The notes beneath the pieces are model-generated. The model did no database searches. It was not told the DNA's origin and saw nothing but the letters and a program-made list of their open reading frames with translations. From Ceratopteris richardii (Eukaryota > Streptophyta > Polypodiopsida > Polypodiales > Pteridaceae), in the NCBI GenBank assembly GCA_020310875.1, contig CM035406.1, positions 88,409,664 through 88,473,663 on the forward strand: a stretch of DNA of 64,000 nucleotides, given 5' to 3'. Below, piece after piece: positions 22,715-34,216 of this stretch. The position numbers were made by a program, and so were the translations under genes. Within the stretch, counting starts at the first letter, position 1; every line of letters starts with the position of its first letter.

Positions 22715-23794
22715 TCATTCTCTGACAGGTTGAATACCTACCATAGCTTTGAATCTACAAAGCTTTATTCCATCAAGTGCCTTCGTCATCATATCTGCTA
22801 CTTGCTTTTCAGTTGGAACAAAAGAAATGTCAATCTCCTTTGCCATGAGCTTCTCCCTGATGAAGTGGTAATGGACTTCTATGTTCTTGGTTCTCGCATG
22901 GAAAATAGGATTTGCCGCTAGATTATCTCCAAATATGTGAGGTTTGGAACTCACAAGTCCCAAATCTATATACAATGCTTTTAACCATATTGCCTCTTGA
23001 GTTGCTATGGTCAAGCCTCTGTACTCTGCTTCAGTTGAGGATAAAGAAACTGTTGGTTGCTTCTTGGAACTCCATGACACTAGCTTCAAACTTGCAAATG
23101 CTAAGTAACCAGATGTACTTTTTCTATCATCCTTAGCTCCTGCCCAATCTGCATCTGAGTAGATTTTGATATCCAAATCTGAAGAGTAAGGATAGAATAT
23201 ACCTTTGTTGATTGTACCTTTGAGATATTTAAGTACTCTCTTAGCCGCATCCATGTGTGGTCTTCTCGGTGAGTGCATGAACTGACTAAGCACTCCCACA
23301 CTATATGAGATGTCTGCCCTTGTATGAGTAGCATATATCAAGCTACCTACCAAGCTTTGATACTCTTTAATGTCTTCAATTTTTTCACCTTCATAAACAC
23401 TAAGTTTATGATTCATCTCCAAAGGTGTACCTGTAGGTTTAGTGTTCTCCATTTTGAAATGAGAAGAAGATCCTGAATGTATCTTCTTTGAGTCAAATAC
23501 ATTCCTTCATCTGTGTATATCACCTGCATACCTAGAAAATATGTGAGCTCACCTAGGTCACTGATTTTGAACTCCTCTTGCATGTGTCTCTTGATCCTTT
23601 GAATGCCATTTAGATAATTACCTGGCACAATAATATCATCTACATATACACATAGATAGATAACCTCATTGTGATCCCTTTTTATGAATAGAGAAGGATC
23701 TGAGCTGCTAGCTTTGAACCGTTGATCCGAAAGATATGTAACCAACCTGTAATTCCAAGCTCATAGAGCTTGTTTCAATCCATACAATGCTTTC
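22715..23794 (-). pseudogene. F-a reverse transcriptase-RNase H, 3' part
   Basis: The minus strand gives RT with YVDDIIVPG in the frame 23413-23745, then a frameshift near 23450, then RT thumb and RNase H ([26 protein letters not shown]) in 22715-23452. About five codons are missing after FGDN compared with F-b. The reading is cut at 23794 by the insertion of B, between the codons for LKK and ALYGLK, and resumes at 51252. Confidence 0.88.
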
Positions 23795-24808
23795 TGTTGG
23801 GGCTTCACTCACTAATTAGACATGAATATATGAAGATATATGAAGGAAGAAGAAAGAGAAAGAGAAGTGAAGGCAAAGTACTCAGAAAACTAAGCCTAAG
23901 TGAAGGGATAAATTCACTCTTGAAATATAGTGCAAAAGTAAAGTTTAGTCTTGGCATAGAACTTCAAAACTTACGCGTTTGAGTCTAGGAGTATGTAGAG
24001 TATATATATATAAGTTAATTTGAGTTGAAAAACATATAGTGAACTCAATTTTGTAATCCTTGAGTGAATAGAGAAAAGTCGGGTTTTTTCTGAGAGAGCT
24101 GTTGAGGAAAGTCTACTAAGTATAGGAGAGCTTTCCATGGCTATGAGCAGAATGAAGCCAAGCCATTTTGTACACATCTTCTCTGATAGATAACATATGT
24201 TTTTGTAGAAGGATTTTATCTAATTTCTCTTGTGTATTGAATTCTAAGTGATTTCATATCAGTATGTAAGTTAGTTGACAGTTATGAGTTTTCTGGCGCA
24301 CTTTTCCTTGATCTTCTTAAGGTCAAATCTCACAGTACAGTGTAAAGTTTTTCATGAATGATAGCTTATTTTAAAGCTAGTACCTTCAGCTACAATTAGT
24401 CAAAAGATCTTTGCAAAACGGGATGTATACTCAGAGAAATGAGTCTAACAGTAAACGTCTGTTAAATCGATGAAGTAATTTTTTCAGATTTCAGACATAG
24501 TGCAAACGTTGAAGTGAATTCAAAAGATTTTGAAGTTATTACTTGAAATTCTTGCTTGCTATGTGTTGCTTAACATTAGAAAGAACTTCTATTAGCAAAA
24601 TATCAAAAGAATTTGTACGAACCAAGCTAATACAAATCAGATTTGAAGTTAGAAGAAAAGGCACAGATTTCTAGAAAGTAAAATTTTTTATTTCACTAAC
24701 TTTGGTGGTAAAGTTTTTCAAATTGAGAGTATTACAAAGCTAGTGATGGTTATAGAGTTGTTCTAATATCACTTTAGCTTAGTTCTTGTGGTGTTTCATA
24801 CATCAACA
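23795..24808 (+). repeat. 5' LTR of element B
   Basis: 1014 bp from TGTTGGGGCTTCAC to CATACATCAACA. It contains TATATATATATA near 24000 and GTCGGGT at 24078-24084. It is distantly similar to the LTR of A. Confidence 0.92.
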
Positions 24809-24810
24809 AG

Positions 24811-24821
24811 TGGTATCAGAG
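24811..24821 (+). other. Primer-binding site of B
   Basis: TGGTATCAGAG, two bases after the LTR. The twelfth base differs from the usual C. Confidence 0.85.
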
Positions 24822-25013
24822 TTCCTCAAGAGTGAAAGGAGGAGCAGACACAAGAGGAATTGAAGAGTTCTTCATTAAAGAGGTGAAAGCTGAGGTGTTC
24901 AACAACAAATGACATCAGAGGAGTGCTTCGAAGTTATTCTCAAGGGTAAATATCTACAAAAGGTACCACACTTTAACCTTATACTCACAGTTTGAAGCAG
25001 AATCAAGAAGACT

Positions 25014-28000
25014 ATGGTAGATCATGTATCTATTGATAAATTGGACAGAGATAATTATCCTGCTTGGGTAATGAGAATGGAAGCCTTACTTATGAGTAAG
25101 GATCTAATGATATATGTGACAGGAGAAGAAGAAAAGCCTAAATTTGAAGATGAGAGTCAACCAAGGAAAGAAGAACTAGAAGCTTTGAAGCTATGGTAGA
25201 AGAGAGATGCAAGTGCAAGGGCTTATATATGTAACACTATCACAGATCATTTGTTACCACACATCAGAGGATTAGAAACAGCTGAAGACATATGGAATGC
25301 TTTGGAAAATCACTTCCAAAACACTACTAAAGCTAGGAAGGCTAGCTTATGGTCAGAGTTCACCACATTTAAGAAAAAGCAAAATCAGAGTATTAGTGAT
25401 TATGTCACTAAGATGAAGGACCTAGCAGATAGTCTTGGATCTATTGATGAGGATATTGAAGATCATAGGTTGATAGCACAATTGCTTACATGATTGAGAG
25501 GAGATGAGAGGTGGAAACCTTTTGTACTCTCAACTGAACTTTCATTAAATCATTATGTGCCAGAATTAAATCAATTGCTTGGATTGATGCTCACAGTTGA
25601 GCAAGACTTGAAGTCAGATGGAGATAAAGAATATTGTTCTGCTATGTATGCAAAGAACAAGAAGAAAAGTGAGAAAGGTAAAGCAAAAGATGAAGAAGAG
25701 CTGACTATTCAAGCAAATTATGCAAGAGGAAGAGGTATTGGCAGAGGAAAAGGTCGAGGAAATGGAAGAGGCAGAGGTAATCAGAACAATAACAAGAAGA
25801 CATGCTGGATTTGTGGATGAGCAATCATCTAGCCTATGATTGTTGGCATAATCAACAAGGATCAAATCAAAATCAAAGTAATAATGGCAAAGGAAGAGGT
25901 GGAAGGTTTCATAATCAATTTCAAAGAGGAAGACAGAATTCAAGAGGAAGTTTTGGTAGAGGTGGTGGAAGAAATTAGAATCAGAATCAGTCTTACAACA
26001 CTACCTATTACAACTATGCAAATGATACACAAAATGACAACCATACAACATTGATGATGAATTCAATAAGTACATCAAAGAAGGAGGATCTCAAGGTATT
26101 CTATATTGACTCTGGTTGTTCAAATCATTTGTCAGGTAATATAGACTTGTTATCAGAATTGGAAGAAGGTATTTCAAGTCATACAGTACAAACAGGTGCC
26201 AATACAAAACATAATGTGCATTCAGTTGGAAAAGTGAAGTGTAGGAGTGGAGCTGATTTGCTAACAAATGTTTTGTATGTCCCAACAATACCAAAGAATC
26301 TGATTAGTGTGGGACAAATAGTGGAGAAAGGTTTTGAAGTCAGATTTACAAATGAACGGGTATTTATTGAAGATCCAGAGGATGGATACAATCAAATTGT
26401 CTGTGGTAAAAAGGAAGGTAGACTTTTTACTCTCAAAGTGCAAGGGAATGTTGGTCAAGCCTTGATCACACATGGTGATGAAGTACTTATAGAGTTAGAC
26501 CTCTGACATAAGAGGTTAGGACACTTCAATGAAAAAGGAATTAAAACCATGGTGGAGAATCAAGTTGTAATAGGGCTACCAAATGTAAAAAGTCAACATA
26601 TGATCTACAAGTGTGAAGCTTGTCAGATGGGAAAGGCACACAGGTTATCATTTCAGAAGAAAGGATTCAAACATGATGGTTTGTTAGAGCTCATACATAC
26701 AGATGTATGGGGACCAAGAAAAGAAGGATCAATCAATGGGTCTAGGTATTATGTTCTTTTCATTGATGATGCTACAAGGTGGATAACCATTTATGTTTTA
26801 AAGGAAAGATGAGAAGTATTTGGAGCTTTCAACGTTTTCATGCATATGCAGAAAGAGTTACAAGTCGAAAGCTCAAGAGGTTAAGGTCTGATGGAGGGGG
26901 AGAATACTTCTCCCAAGAATTCAATGATTATGTTTGGAATGCAGATATCAAGAGAGAAATAACTTGCAGGTATACACCTCAACACAATGGGGTGGCAGAA
27001 AGGAGGAATAGAACATTGGTTGAGTTTGCAAGAGCAATGTTAAAAGAAAAGAATTGTCCTAATTATCTTTGGGCTGAGGCTGTAAATAGAGCTACATATC
27101 TTGTGAATAGGTTACCATGTGCAGCTCTAAATGGAATGACCCCTTATGAAGCATGGTGGGTTAAGAAACCAACACTTGATCATTGTAAGGTGTTTGGATC
27201 CATTGCCTATGCTTATGTACCATCACAACTCAGACATAAGCTTGAACCAAAGGCTGAAAAATATGTATTTATTGGGTATGATGAAAAGCAGATGGGTTAT
27301 AGGCTATGGAGTCCTCTAACTAAACAATTTATTGTTTCTAGAGATGTGACATTTGATGAACAGAAGATTTGGTATGCAGATAAAGATTGTAATCTTGAAA
27401 CATTTGAAGAAGAGGTAAGAAGAAGGGAAAGAGGTAAATCACATATGCAGATAGATGGAGATGAAGATCATATGCAAGCAACCACATATAGAATTGGATC
27501 ATACAGAAGAAATGAAGATGTACCCAGATTTGATGAAGAAGTATATACAGATACACATGAAGAGTGTGAACCAAGAAGATCAACCAGAATGAGGAAACAA
27601 CCTACAAGGTATTCTTATGATACTTCTTATTTGACTCAGAAGAACTATGCTTACATGATTAAAGAAGATGAAGAACCTCAAAGTTATGATGAAGCAAAAG
27701 GTAAGAGACAATGGGAAAACGCAATGGAGGAAGAGTTTAATGCACTTGAAGAAAACAAAACTTGGGAACTTGTTCCAAAACCTAATGGTAAGAAAGTGAT
27801 TGGAAATAAATGGGTTTACAAAATAAAGAAGCATGCAGATGGAAGAATAGCCAGATACAAAGCTAGATTGTTGGTTAAAGGCTATGCTCAAACTCATGGC
27901 ATAGATTATGATGAGACATTCAGTCCTGTAGCAAAGATGTCAACCATAAGGACAATCATTGCTATCGCTGCATCAAAAGGATGGACATTGAGTCAATTGG

Positions 28001-28692
28001 ATATAAAGAATGCATTTTTGAATGGATATATATCAGATGAGGTCTACATGGAGCAACCTCAAGGGTTTGCAAATTACAAGTTTCCAAATTATGTTTGCAG
28101 ATTGAGAAGAGATTGAAGCAAGCTCCAAGAGCTTGGAATTATAGACTTGTGAAGTATCTTAATGATCTTGGATATCAAAGTTCAAAGGCAGATGCAAGTT
28201 TACTTATTAAGAGAACAGATGAAGGTATGATCTACATGTGTATTTATGTAGATGACATTATAATCACAGGTACTTCGAATGAAGGAATCAAGGAGGTAAA
28301 GAGATTACTTGAGAAGGAATTTAAGATAAGTGATCTAGGAAAATTGTCATATTTTCTTGGAATGGAAATCACTTATGCAGAACATGGCATATATGTATCA
28401 CAAGAAAGGTATCTTTTGAATCTTCTAAAGAAGTTTAACATGGAGAATTGCAGAGAGGCATCAACACCACTAGAGGTCAATCATAAACTCAGCAAATATG
28501 ATGGTGCAGAGTTCAGTTCATGCATTGTCCAAAGGATCCACATTGGATTGCAGTCGAAAGAGTTCTTAGATACATCAAAAGAACTTTGAAGGAAGAATTA
28601 TATTATCCATTTACATCAGATACAAGGCCGAGAGCATATAGTGACTCAGATTGGGCAGGAAGTCAAGATGATAGAAGGTCAATACATGGGTA
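25014..28692 (+). pseudogene. Copia gag-pol of B, many lesions (5' part)
   Basis: Start ATG at 25014 (MVDHVSIDKLDRDNYPAW). Lesions in order: stop after LKLW (25197-25199); stop at 25491-25493; one lost base within the zinc knuckle (CWICG, about 25820); stop in LDLWHKR (about 26505); frameshift near 26812 in integrase; loss of about 15 bp at RLRRALYGLK (28110); and a deletion of about 120 bp at 28515 joining HKLSKYDGAEF to the FMHCP region. Otherwise protease (DSGCSNH), integrase (RSDGGGEYF, NGVAERRN) and RT ([16 protein letters not shown]) read well. It ends inside RNase H (SDSDWAGSQDDRRS), where E is inserted. Confidence 0.92.
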
Positions 28693-28697
28693 TATGA

Positions 28698-29881
28698 TGT
28701 TGGGATAGATGGATGGATGCTCCAAGAGACTGAGTAGGTACTGCTAAACCTGCTTTGTACCAGCCCTCTTTTGCTTCAGAGTTGATAACTGGACCTCCTT
28801 AGCTTTCCAATGACACCATAAAATGTCCTATGTCCTTCGGAAATGATATGTGCAATGATTGAATCAAAACAGATAACTTTGGAAGTCACAAACTCAAGAA
28901 AACCTTCTATTTATGGCTTGACACCTACTGAGTATTTTGCTCAGTATGACCAACACAATAGGAATTGGAAAAATTCCTTTTAGGGGTATCTAATTAGCTT
29001 AGTAAGCTACCTATTCCAAGTGGAATGATGTAAAATGATAAACTATTCTAAGAGAAATCAATTTAGCAAGTTAAGATATGCCCCCGACTTTTTAGGACTG
29101 TAGCAAAAAATGACCAGAGTTCACCTCGATGCCGATTTCTTCAAAATGGCTGAATAGAATGTCTTCAAACTTTGACAGCACGTAGATTACGGCAAGCTGA
29201 ATCCAATAAGCTTTGAGTCACTGAATATGGTGCAGAATTGACCGAGATATGCCCTTGAACTATTCTAAGAGAAATCAATTTAGCAAGTTAAGATATACCC
29301 CCGACTTTTTAGGACTGTAGCAAAAAATGACCAGAGTTCACCTCGATGCCGATTTCTTCAAAATGGCTGAATAGAATGTCTTCAAACTTTGACAGCACAT
29401 AGATTACGGCAAGCTGAATCCAATAAGCTTTGAGTCACTGAATATGGTGCAGAATTGACCGAGATATGCCCTTGACAAGTTGACAGACTTTTGAGTAGAC
29501 TAACAGAGAACTCAGAGATGGACAATATGAATGTATGTATTAATGAACATTTGTATACAACTCCATTTGCATGAACATCAATGTCAAATGGTGTACAGAG
29601 GTGTGGGCTTGAGTGTAGACCTCACACACACTCAAAAATCAGTAATGCTAGGCTCAGGAATGCTCACTCTCTGCCGCGACTTTTCATGACCATTTTTATA
29701 AGAGATGACTAAAAAATTGAATTCAAATTCAAACTTTTGGCTCCCTATGATCAAGCTCCTATATCCTAGGAGATATTCCAAGTAATTAACCACTAGCATA
29801 TGTTCCTATGCTTCTTCATGTATGTATAAACTTCAATGCATCCTTTGAGCCAAATGTGTAGGCTTGCAATTTACACCAACA
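28698..29881 (-). repeat. 3' LTR of element E, with an internal duplication
   Basis: 1184 bp. It contains a 217-bp tandem duplication (29041-29257 and 29258-29474) that the partner LTR lacks. It lacks about 90 bp that the partner has at 36759-36850. Confidence 0.9.
29041..29474. repeat. 217-bp tandem duplication inside the E LTR
   Basis: Both copies begin AACTATTCTAAGAGAAATC and end GATATGCCCTTG, nearly identical. The partner LTR has a single copy. Confidence 0.92.
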
Positions 29882-29922
29882 GCTTCCCCTCAAGCCAAAC
29901 ATTTTGGCTTAAGTCTTCATCT

Positions 29923-30758
29923 TCAATCTTCAAGTATATCCTGCAATCCAATCATGGATTTGAACCTGCAAAGTTTGGTTCCATCCAAAGCTTTAGTCAA
30001 CAAATCTGCACATTGCATGTTGGTTGATACATAGGTAAGTTGAATGTCCTTTCTTATCAATTTCTCTCTCACATAATGGTAATGGACCTCTATGTGTTTG
30101 GTCCTAGCATGATAAATAGGATTAGCTACAAGGTGAAGAGAACTTGTATTATCTCCAAAGATAATTGGTGACCTAGTATACAATCCCAATTCTGTCTACA
30201 AAAGCTTAATCCAAATTGCTTCTTGTGTGGCATTAGCCAGTCCTCTATACTCTGCCTCTGTGGAAGACAAAGCAACAGTAGGTTGCTTCTTTGAAGACCA
30301 TGAAATTGGTTTGTCACTTGCAAAAGAAATATATCCAGAAGTGCTCCTCCTATCATCCTTGCACCCTGCCCAATCTGCATCTGAATAAATTTTGATATCA
30401 ATATCTGAAGTGTAAGGGATATACAAACCATGGTTCTGTGTACCCTTGAGATACTTCAAGATTCTCTTGGCAGCCTCTAAGTGAGGTATCCTTGGCTTGT
30501 GCATAAATTGACTTAGCACACTAACTCCATATGCAATATCTATCCTTGTTAAGGTAGCATAGTTCAAGCTACCCACCATACTTTGATAACATGTAATGTC
30601 CTTGACTTCATCACCTTCATGGGCATTTAGTTTTAGGTTTACCTCCATTGGAGTGCTTGCTACTTTGGCATCCTGCAAGTGAAACTTCTTCAACATATCC
30701 TGTACATATTTTTTTTGAGTGATATACATCCCTGAATTAGTGTAGACTAATTTGAGTC
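29923..30758 (-). pseudogene. Copia RT thumb and RNase H of E
   Basis: The minus strand gives [55 protein letters not shown] and [11 protein letters not shown], ending at 29923. One nonsense codon (TAG at 30196-30198, where C has TAT) splits it. It is very similar to the end of C. The upstream part is cut at 30759 by the gypsy LTR. Confidence 0.9.
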
Positions 30759-31638
30759 TGTTAAACACTTGTTCTAACTGTCAGAAGAGCGTGTTTAAAC
30801 GATCATTGGGTTCTTGGGAGTGGTAGGGGTATGTTAGACAGAGGCCCTATACTTGGTTTCCAAACTAACCATTCATATACAACAATATACGGATGCGCAG
30901 AACTGCAATTGGACTCTGTCACGCTTAGGAGCCTTACAGTTCTCGATCAAAACTCGTCCAAAGTGTACCCAATACACTAAATTACTGTACTGTTCTGCAC
31001 GTAAGCTTACTGAATACCAGAGGCAATGGTAGTAATTCAACCTTTACCGAATAGGTACACACAATCAGACGACAACGAAGAGACAGAGAACTCAATAGTT
31101 TCAGACACACATGTGCTGAAGATTCAGTACGCAACTTAGGAAGACCCTCACTGTAGTTTCATCTTGCCATATGAAAATAGACCTGAACACTGAAGACAAC
31201 ACAATACAGATCCGAATACCAGAACACTACCACAACTACACAGACTTCTTCAACGACTGGCAGAACATTCCAAGAAAGAGTAGTACCACGATACGCGTAA
31301 TTAACACAACAATCGCAATAGAGACTCGCAACGAGTCACTCAGACAACAACCCGACGATCTACTGGATGTCAAGAAAACTCACAACCGCAATAGAGATCG
31401 ATAGACAACAGACACGGATACGCACAGTATACTCAGAATACTTGGGATTAGACAACAACACTACAGTAACGCTCAGCTCAGTCACCCAGGCAGACAGTCT
31501 GGTGGTCCCCCACGAATCGTTACCTTGCGTCTCTTTTACATTGCTTTATATAAAGATTACAAATGTCTTTGTAACAAATTTTCACGCGTGCGAAACAAGA
31601 TTCAGTTATACAGTTGCCAATCCGGCGGCCGACTAACA
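30759..31638 (+). repeat. Gypsy LTR
   Basis: It starts TGTTAAAC and ends GACTAACA, giving inverted ends TGTTA/TAACA. CTTTATATAAAG near 31540-31551 is a possible TATA box that would work in either direction. The PBS-like tract three bases after the right end suggests a 5' LTR on the + strand. No partner is found in the window. Confidence 0.65.
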
Positions 31639-31641
31639 CTC

Positions 31642-31671
31642 TGGCACGCACGGTGGACTCGAACCCACAGG
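31642..31671 (+). other. Over-long tRNA-complementary tract (PBS-like)
   Basis: It begins TGGCACGCACGGTGG and continues ACTCGAACCCACAGG. Its complement reads as a tRNA 3' end with T-arm (GGGTTCGAGTCC), acceptor strand and CCA. Apart from one missing C it agrees with the 18-base PBS of G but extends about 12 bases further, past the position of A58. Confidence 0.7.
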
Positions 31672-31682
31672 TTTTTACAAAA

Positions 31683-33887
31683 TTACTGTTCGTCTATAAT
31701 GCCTTCTAAATACATGTTTCTGGCTAATCTAAAGATTCGGACAATTTTCTTCTTTAAAGTTTTTGACATCTGTTTAAGAGTATCCGGTTCTACTAATTGT
31801 GCATCTACTCTTACAGAACTTAATGAAATAGCTTCGATCAACAAAATTTCTGCTTGTGTCTCCAGAAAGGCTTCTTGTAGGTAGAAATCGTTTGATAAGG
31901 CTGCATCTCTGGAAACTTTCATTTCTGCCACTTGTTTCTCCATCTTGCTTACTCTTTCTTTCTGATTTTCCAGGTGATTCTCCCTTCTTTCGATCTCTTG
32001 ATTCTGAAAATTTATGGTTCTTGATTATGCATCCCTTTCTCTTCGGAGATCTGTTATTACCTTCTGTGTTTGAGCTTCCTTGGTCAAATAGTGTTTAAGC
32101 ATTTTGTTGACATCTGATAAAGTTTCGTTTCTTCTTTCGAGTTCTTCTTCTGTTTTCATAGCCTACTTATGATGTTCTTGGCTTTGTTGTACTACTTCGT
32201 GTAGCTAAACTCTGGTTTCTTCTAATAAATTGCCTAAGGCTACTCTGGCATCTTCTTTATCATGTAGCTCTTGCTTCATTTGACTGATTTCGGCATTTGC
32301 ATTATTTAACAATTTGTTCTTGTTTCGGAGCTCTGTCAGTGCTGCATCCCTTTGTGCTGTAACTTCTACCTGTTCGGCCATCCGGGCTTGTAACTCCTTC
32401 AGCTGTTCTTGTAAGGCTTGATTTTCTGCTTTGGCTACTAGTTCTTCCTATAGGGGGCTAATATCGGCCTCCAGTACATCTACTTTATGTTGAAATTCAT
32501 TGCGGATATTCTCTGTTACTTGCTTCATTTGCGCAAGTAGTTGTTGTGATAAATTGATTAACATCTGTCCCATATTTGCAAGCTCCAAAAATACCGGGAG
32601 TGTTGGAAGCGAAAGAAGAGGACGAGGTTGAGAAGAGGATTCTGTGAGAAGGTGTTGTGAGTTCGGTGGAGAATAGTTTGGGGATGAGGAAGAAGAGGCA
32701 TTGGGTTCTTCAGTCACGATGGGTGGAGTAGGGGTAATGGGGTTAAGCGGAGGTTCCGATGGTGGAGTGGGGAGAACAAAGTGAGGTTCTGTTACCTTTT
32801 CTGTTGTTTGTTGTGTTTCAACATTGTCGGCATGTATGGACTCAACTGCTTTCAGAATTTCGTCGAAAACGTCTTTAATGATCTGTTCTTCATCTCTTCG
32901 CTTTTCTGGCTCCGATTGTTGTTGCGATGCCTCTTGTGACGAGCTTGTTTCCGATTCAGTGTGATCTTCCTGTTCTTGTTGTCCTTCTGATGAAGACTGT
33001 GCTGATGATTCCTGCTGCATAGACGTTGCGGTGTCATGGAAAGTTTCTTCGTCTTGTTTTTCTTCTTCTTTGTCATTTCCTTCGGCTGAACCCTGTGCTT
33101 CACTTTCGGATGAACTGATTCTAATTCTTTTCCGGCGGAAGAGTTGATTGAGTTCCTCTTCGTCTTCTTCATCATCTTCCAATAATTGGGCCGATTCTTC
33201 ATGGTGCAGGACCGGGCCTCTGGGTGGTGGTTGTGCTGCAAGTATGGCCGGAAAAAGGAAAGAAATGATGTGTGGCAGCCTCGACCTTGGCATTCCTCCC
33301 TTGTTTACCTGTTTGATTATTGAAACACATTCCTTGTGAATGCGGTGGAAGAAGTAGGATGCAAAATTGACGGGTTCTCGAGCAGCTAAATCAATAGCGG
33401 AGTAGAAAGGCCTAGAGATGCCATAAGTTCACTTCTGGAGGTTAAGAATGGCTACGAGGAATTGCAGTGCGGATCTCTCAGGTTCCGATCGACATAGGAT
33501 CGCGTATTCGTTTGATGAATACCTAGGAAACAATTCTATCATTGTTGCTACTGGCAGACTCGGGCCATTTTCCCGACCTTGCCGAGGGAGTCTAAACGCT
33601 TCAGCAAAAGCTTGGAAGGTGATTACGGTTCGGGAGGGTAGGGATGTGATAGCCCAACTTTGCTCGTTGGCAGGTGTTTTAGCGATAGCGGCTATTATTT
33701 GGGCAAAGAACGGGTGGGATTCCACTGAATGCCATGGCAGTTCAGTGAAATTGGCCAACCCACGTATGTGCAGGAACTCTCCTACATCGGCAGGGAGTCC
33801 ATCACGGAAAGCGGCATAGTTTGCCAGAGCTTCCATGGCGCACACAGAAAACGCAAGCACAAGACACAAAGCACAGGGTTTACACAA
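31683..33887 (-). pseudogene. Extra ORF of the gypsy fragment: acidic linker and coiled coil, five in-frame stops
   Basis: A single frame of 735 codons runs from 33887 (or the internal ATG at 33836) to the TAA at 31683. It has stops at 33429-33431, 32448-32450, 32205-32207, 32163-32165 and 32025-32027, and no frameshift. The first 150 residues are globular (LPWHSVESHPFFAQII, then SRTVITFQAFAEAFRLP) and loosely recall the plant transposon-type domain found in extra ORFs of gypsy elements. A Glu/Ser/Gln-rich acidic region follows (about residues 215-300), then Pro/Ser-rich sequence, then about 290 residues of heptad coiled coil (LQEQLKELQARMAEQ, and KMEKQVAEMKV). It has no pol motif. Its function is unknown to me. 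Confidence 0.65.
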
Positions 33888-34216
33888 TCACACAAATCAT
33901 GCAAACACAATAGCGATTTTCGGCGAAACGGAGAAGGTTAAGTAGATGCACTGCAGTGGAGAGCAATCAAAATCACTAATCATCGTGCGACGTTGAGATG
34001 ATAGCTTCTTAACTTCGGTGTGCAAGTATGAGTAGCTGGAAAGGGCAGGGCGGCTGTTGACATAATTAGGTATCAAAACGTGGATTTTTACATACTTATT
34101 ATTTTAAGCGCGCAAAAACAAAAGGAAAGAAAAGAAAAGAAAAGGAAAGAAAAGAGAGCGCCAAAAGACGCGGCCAACCGCGAAACGTTTTAGTGCGGGT
34201 TAGATGTTTGTTGATA
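33888..34216. other. Spacer between the extra ORF and integrase
   Basis: 329 bp without a gene. It holds a + strand purine tract of about 40 bp (AAAGGAAAGAAAAG repeats, 34118-34156), which would be a polypurine tract only for a + strand element. Confidence 0.6.

Noticed and set aside
31638..31675. Part of a tRNA gene on the minus strand
   Set aside because: Only the T-arm and acceptor end are present, CCA is encoded and it sits three bases from an LTR end. A PBS-like copy explains it better.
32448..33293. Independent gene for an acidic Ser/Glu-rich protein
   Set aside because: It is in the same frame as 33429-33887 and 31683-31943, separated only by stop codons, so it is part of one longer broken frame.
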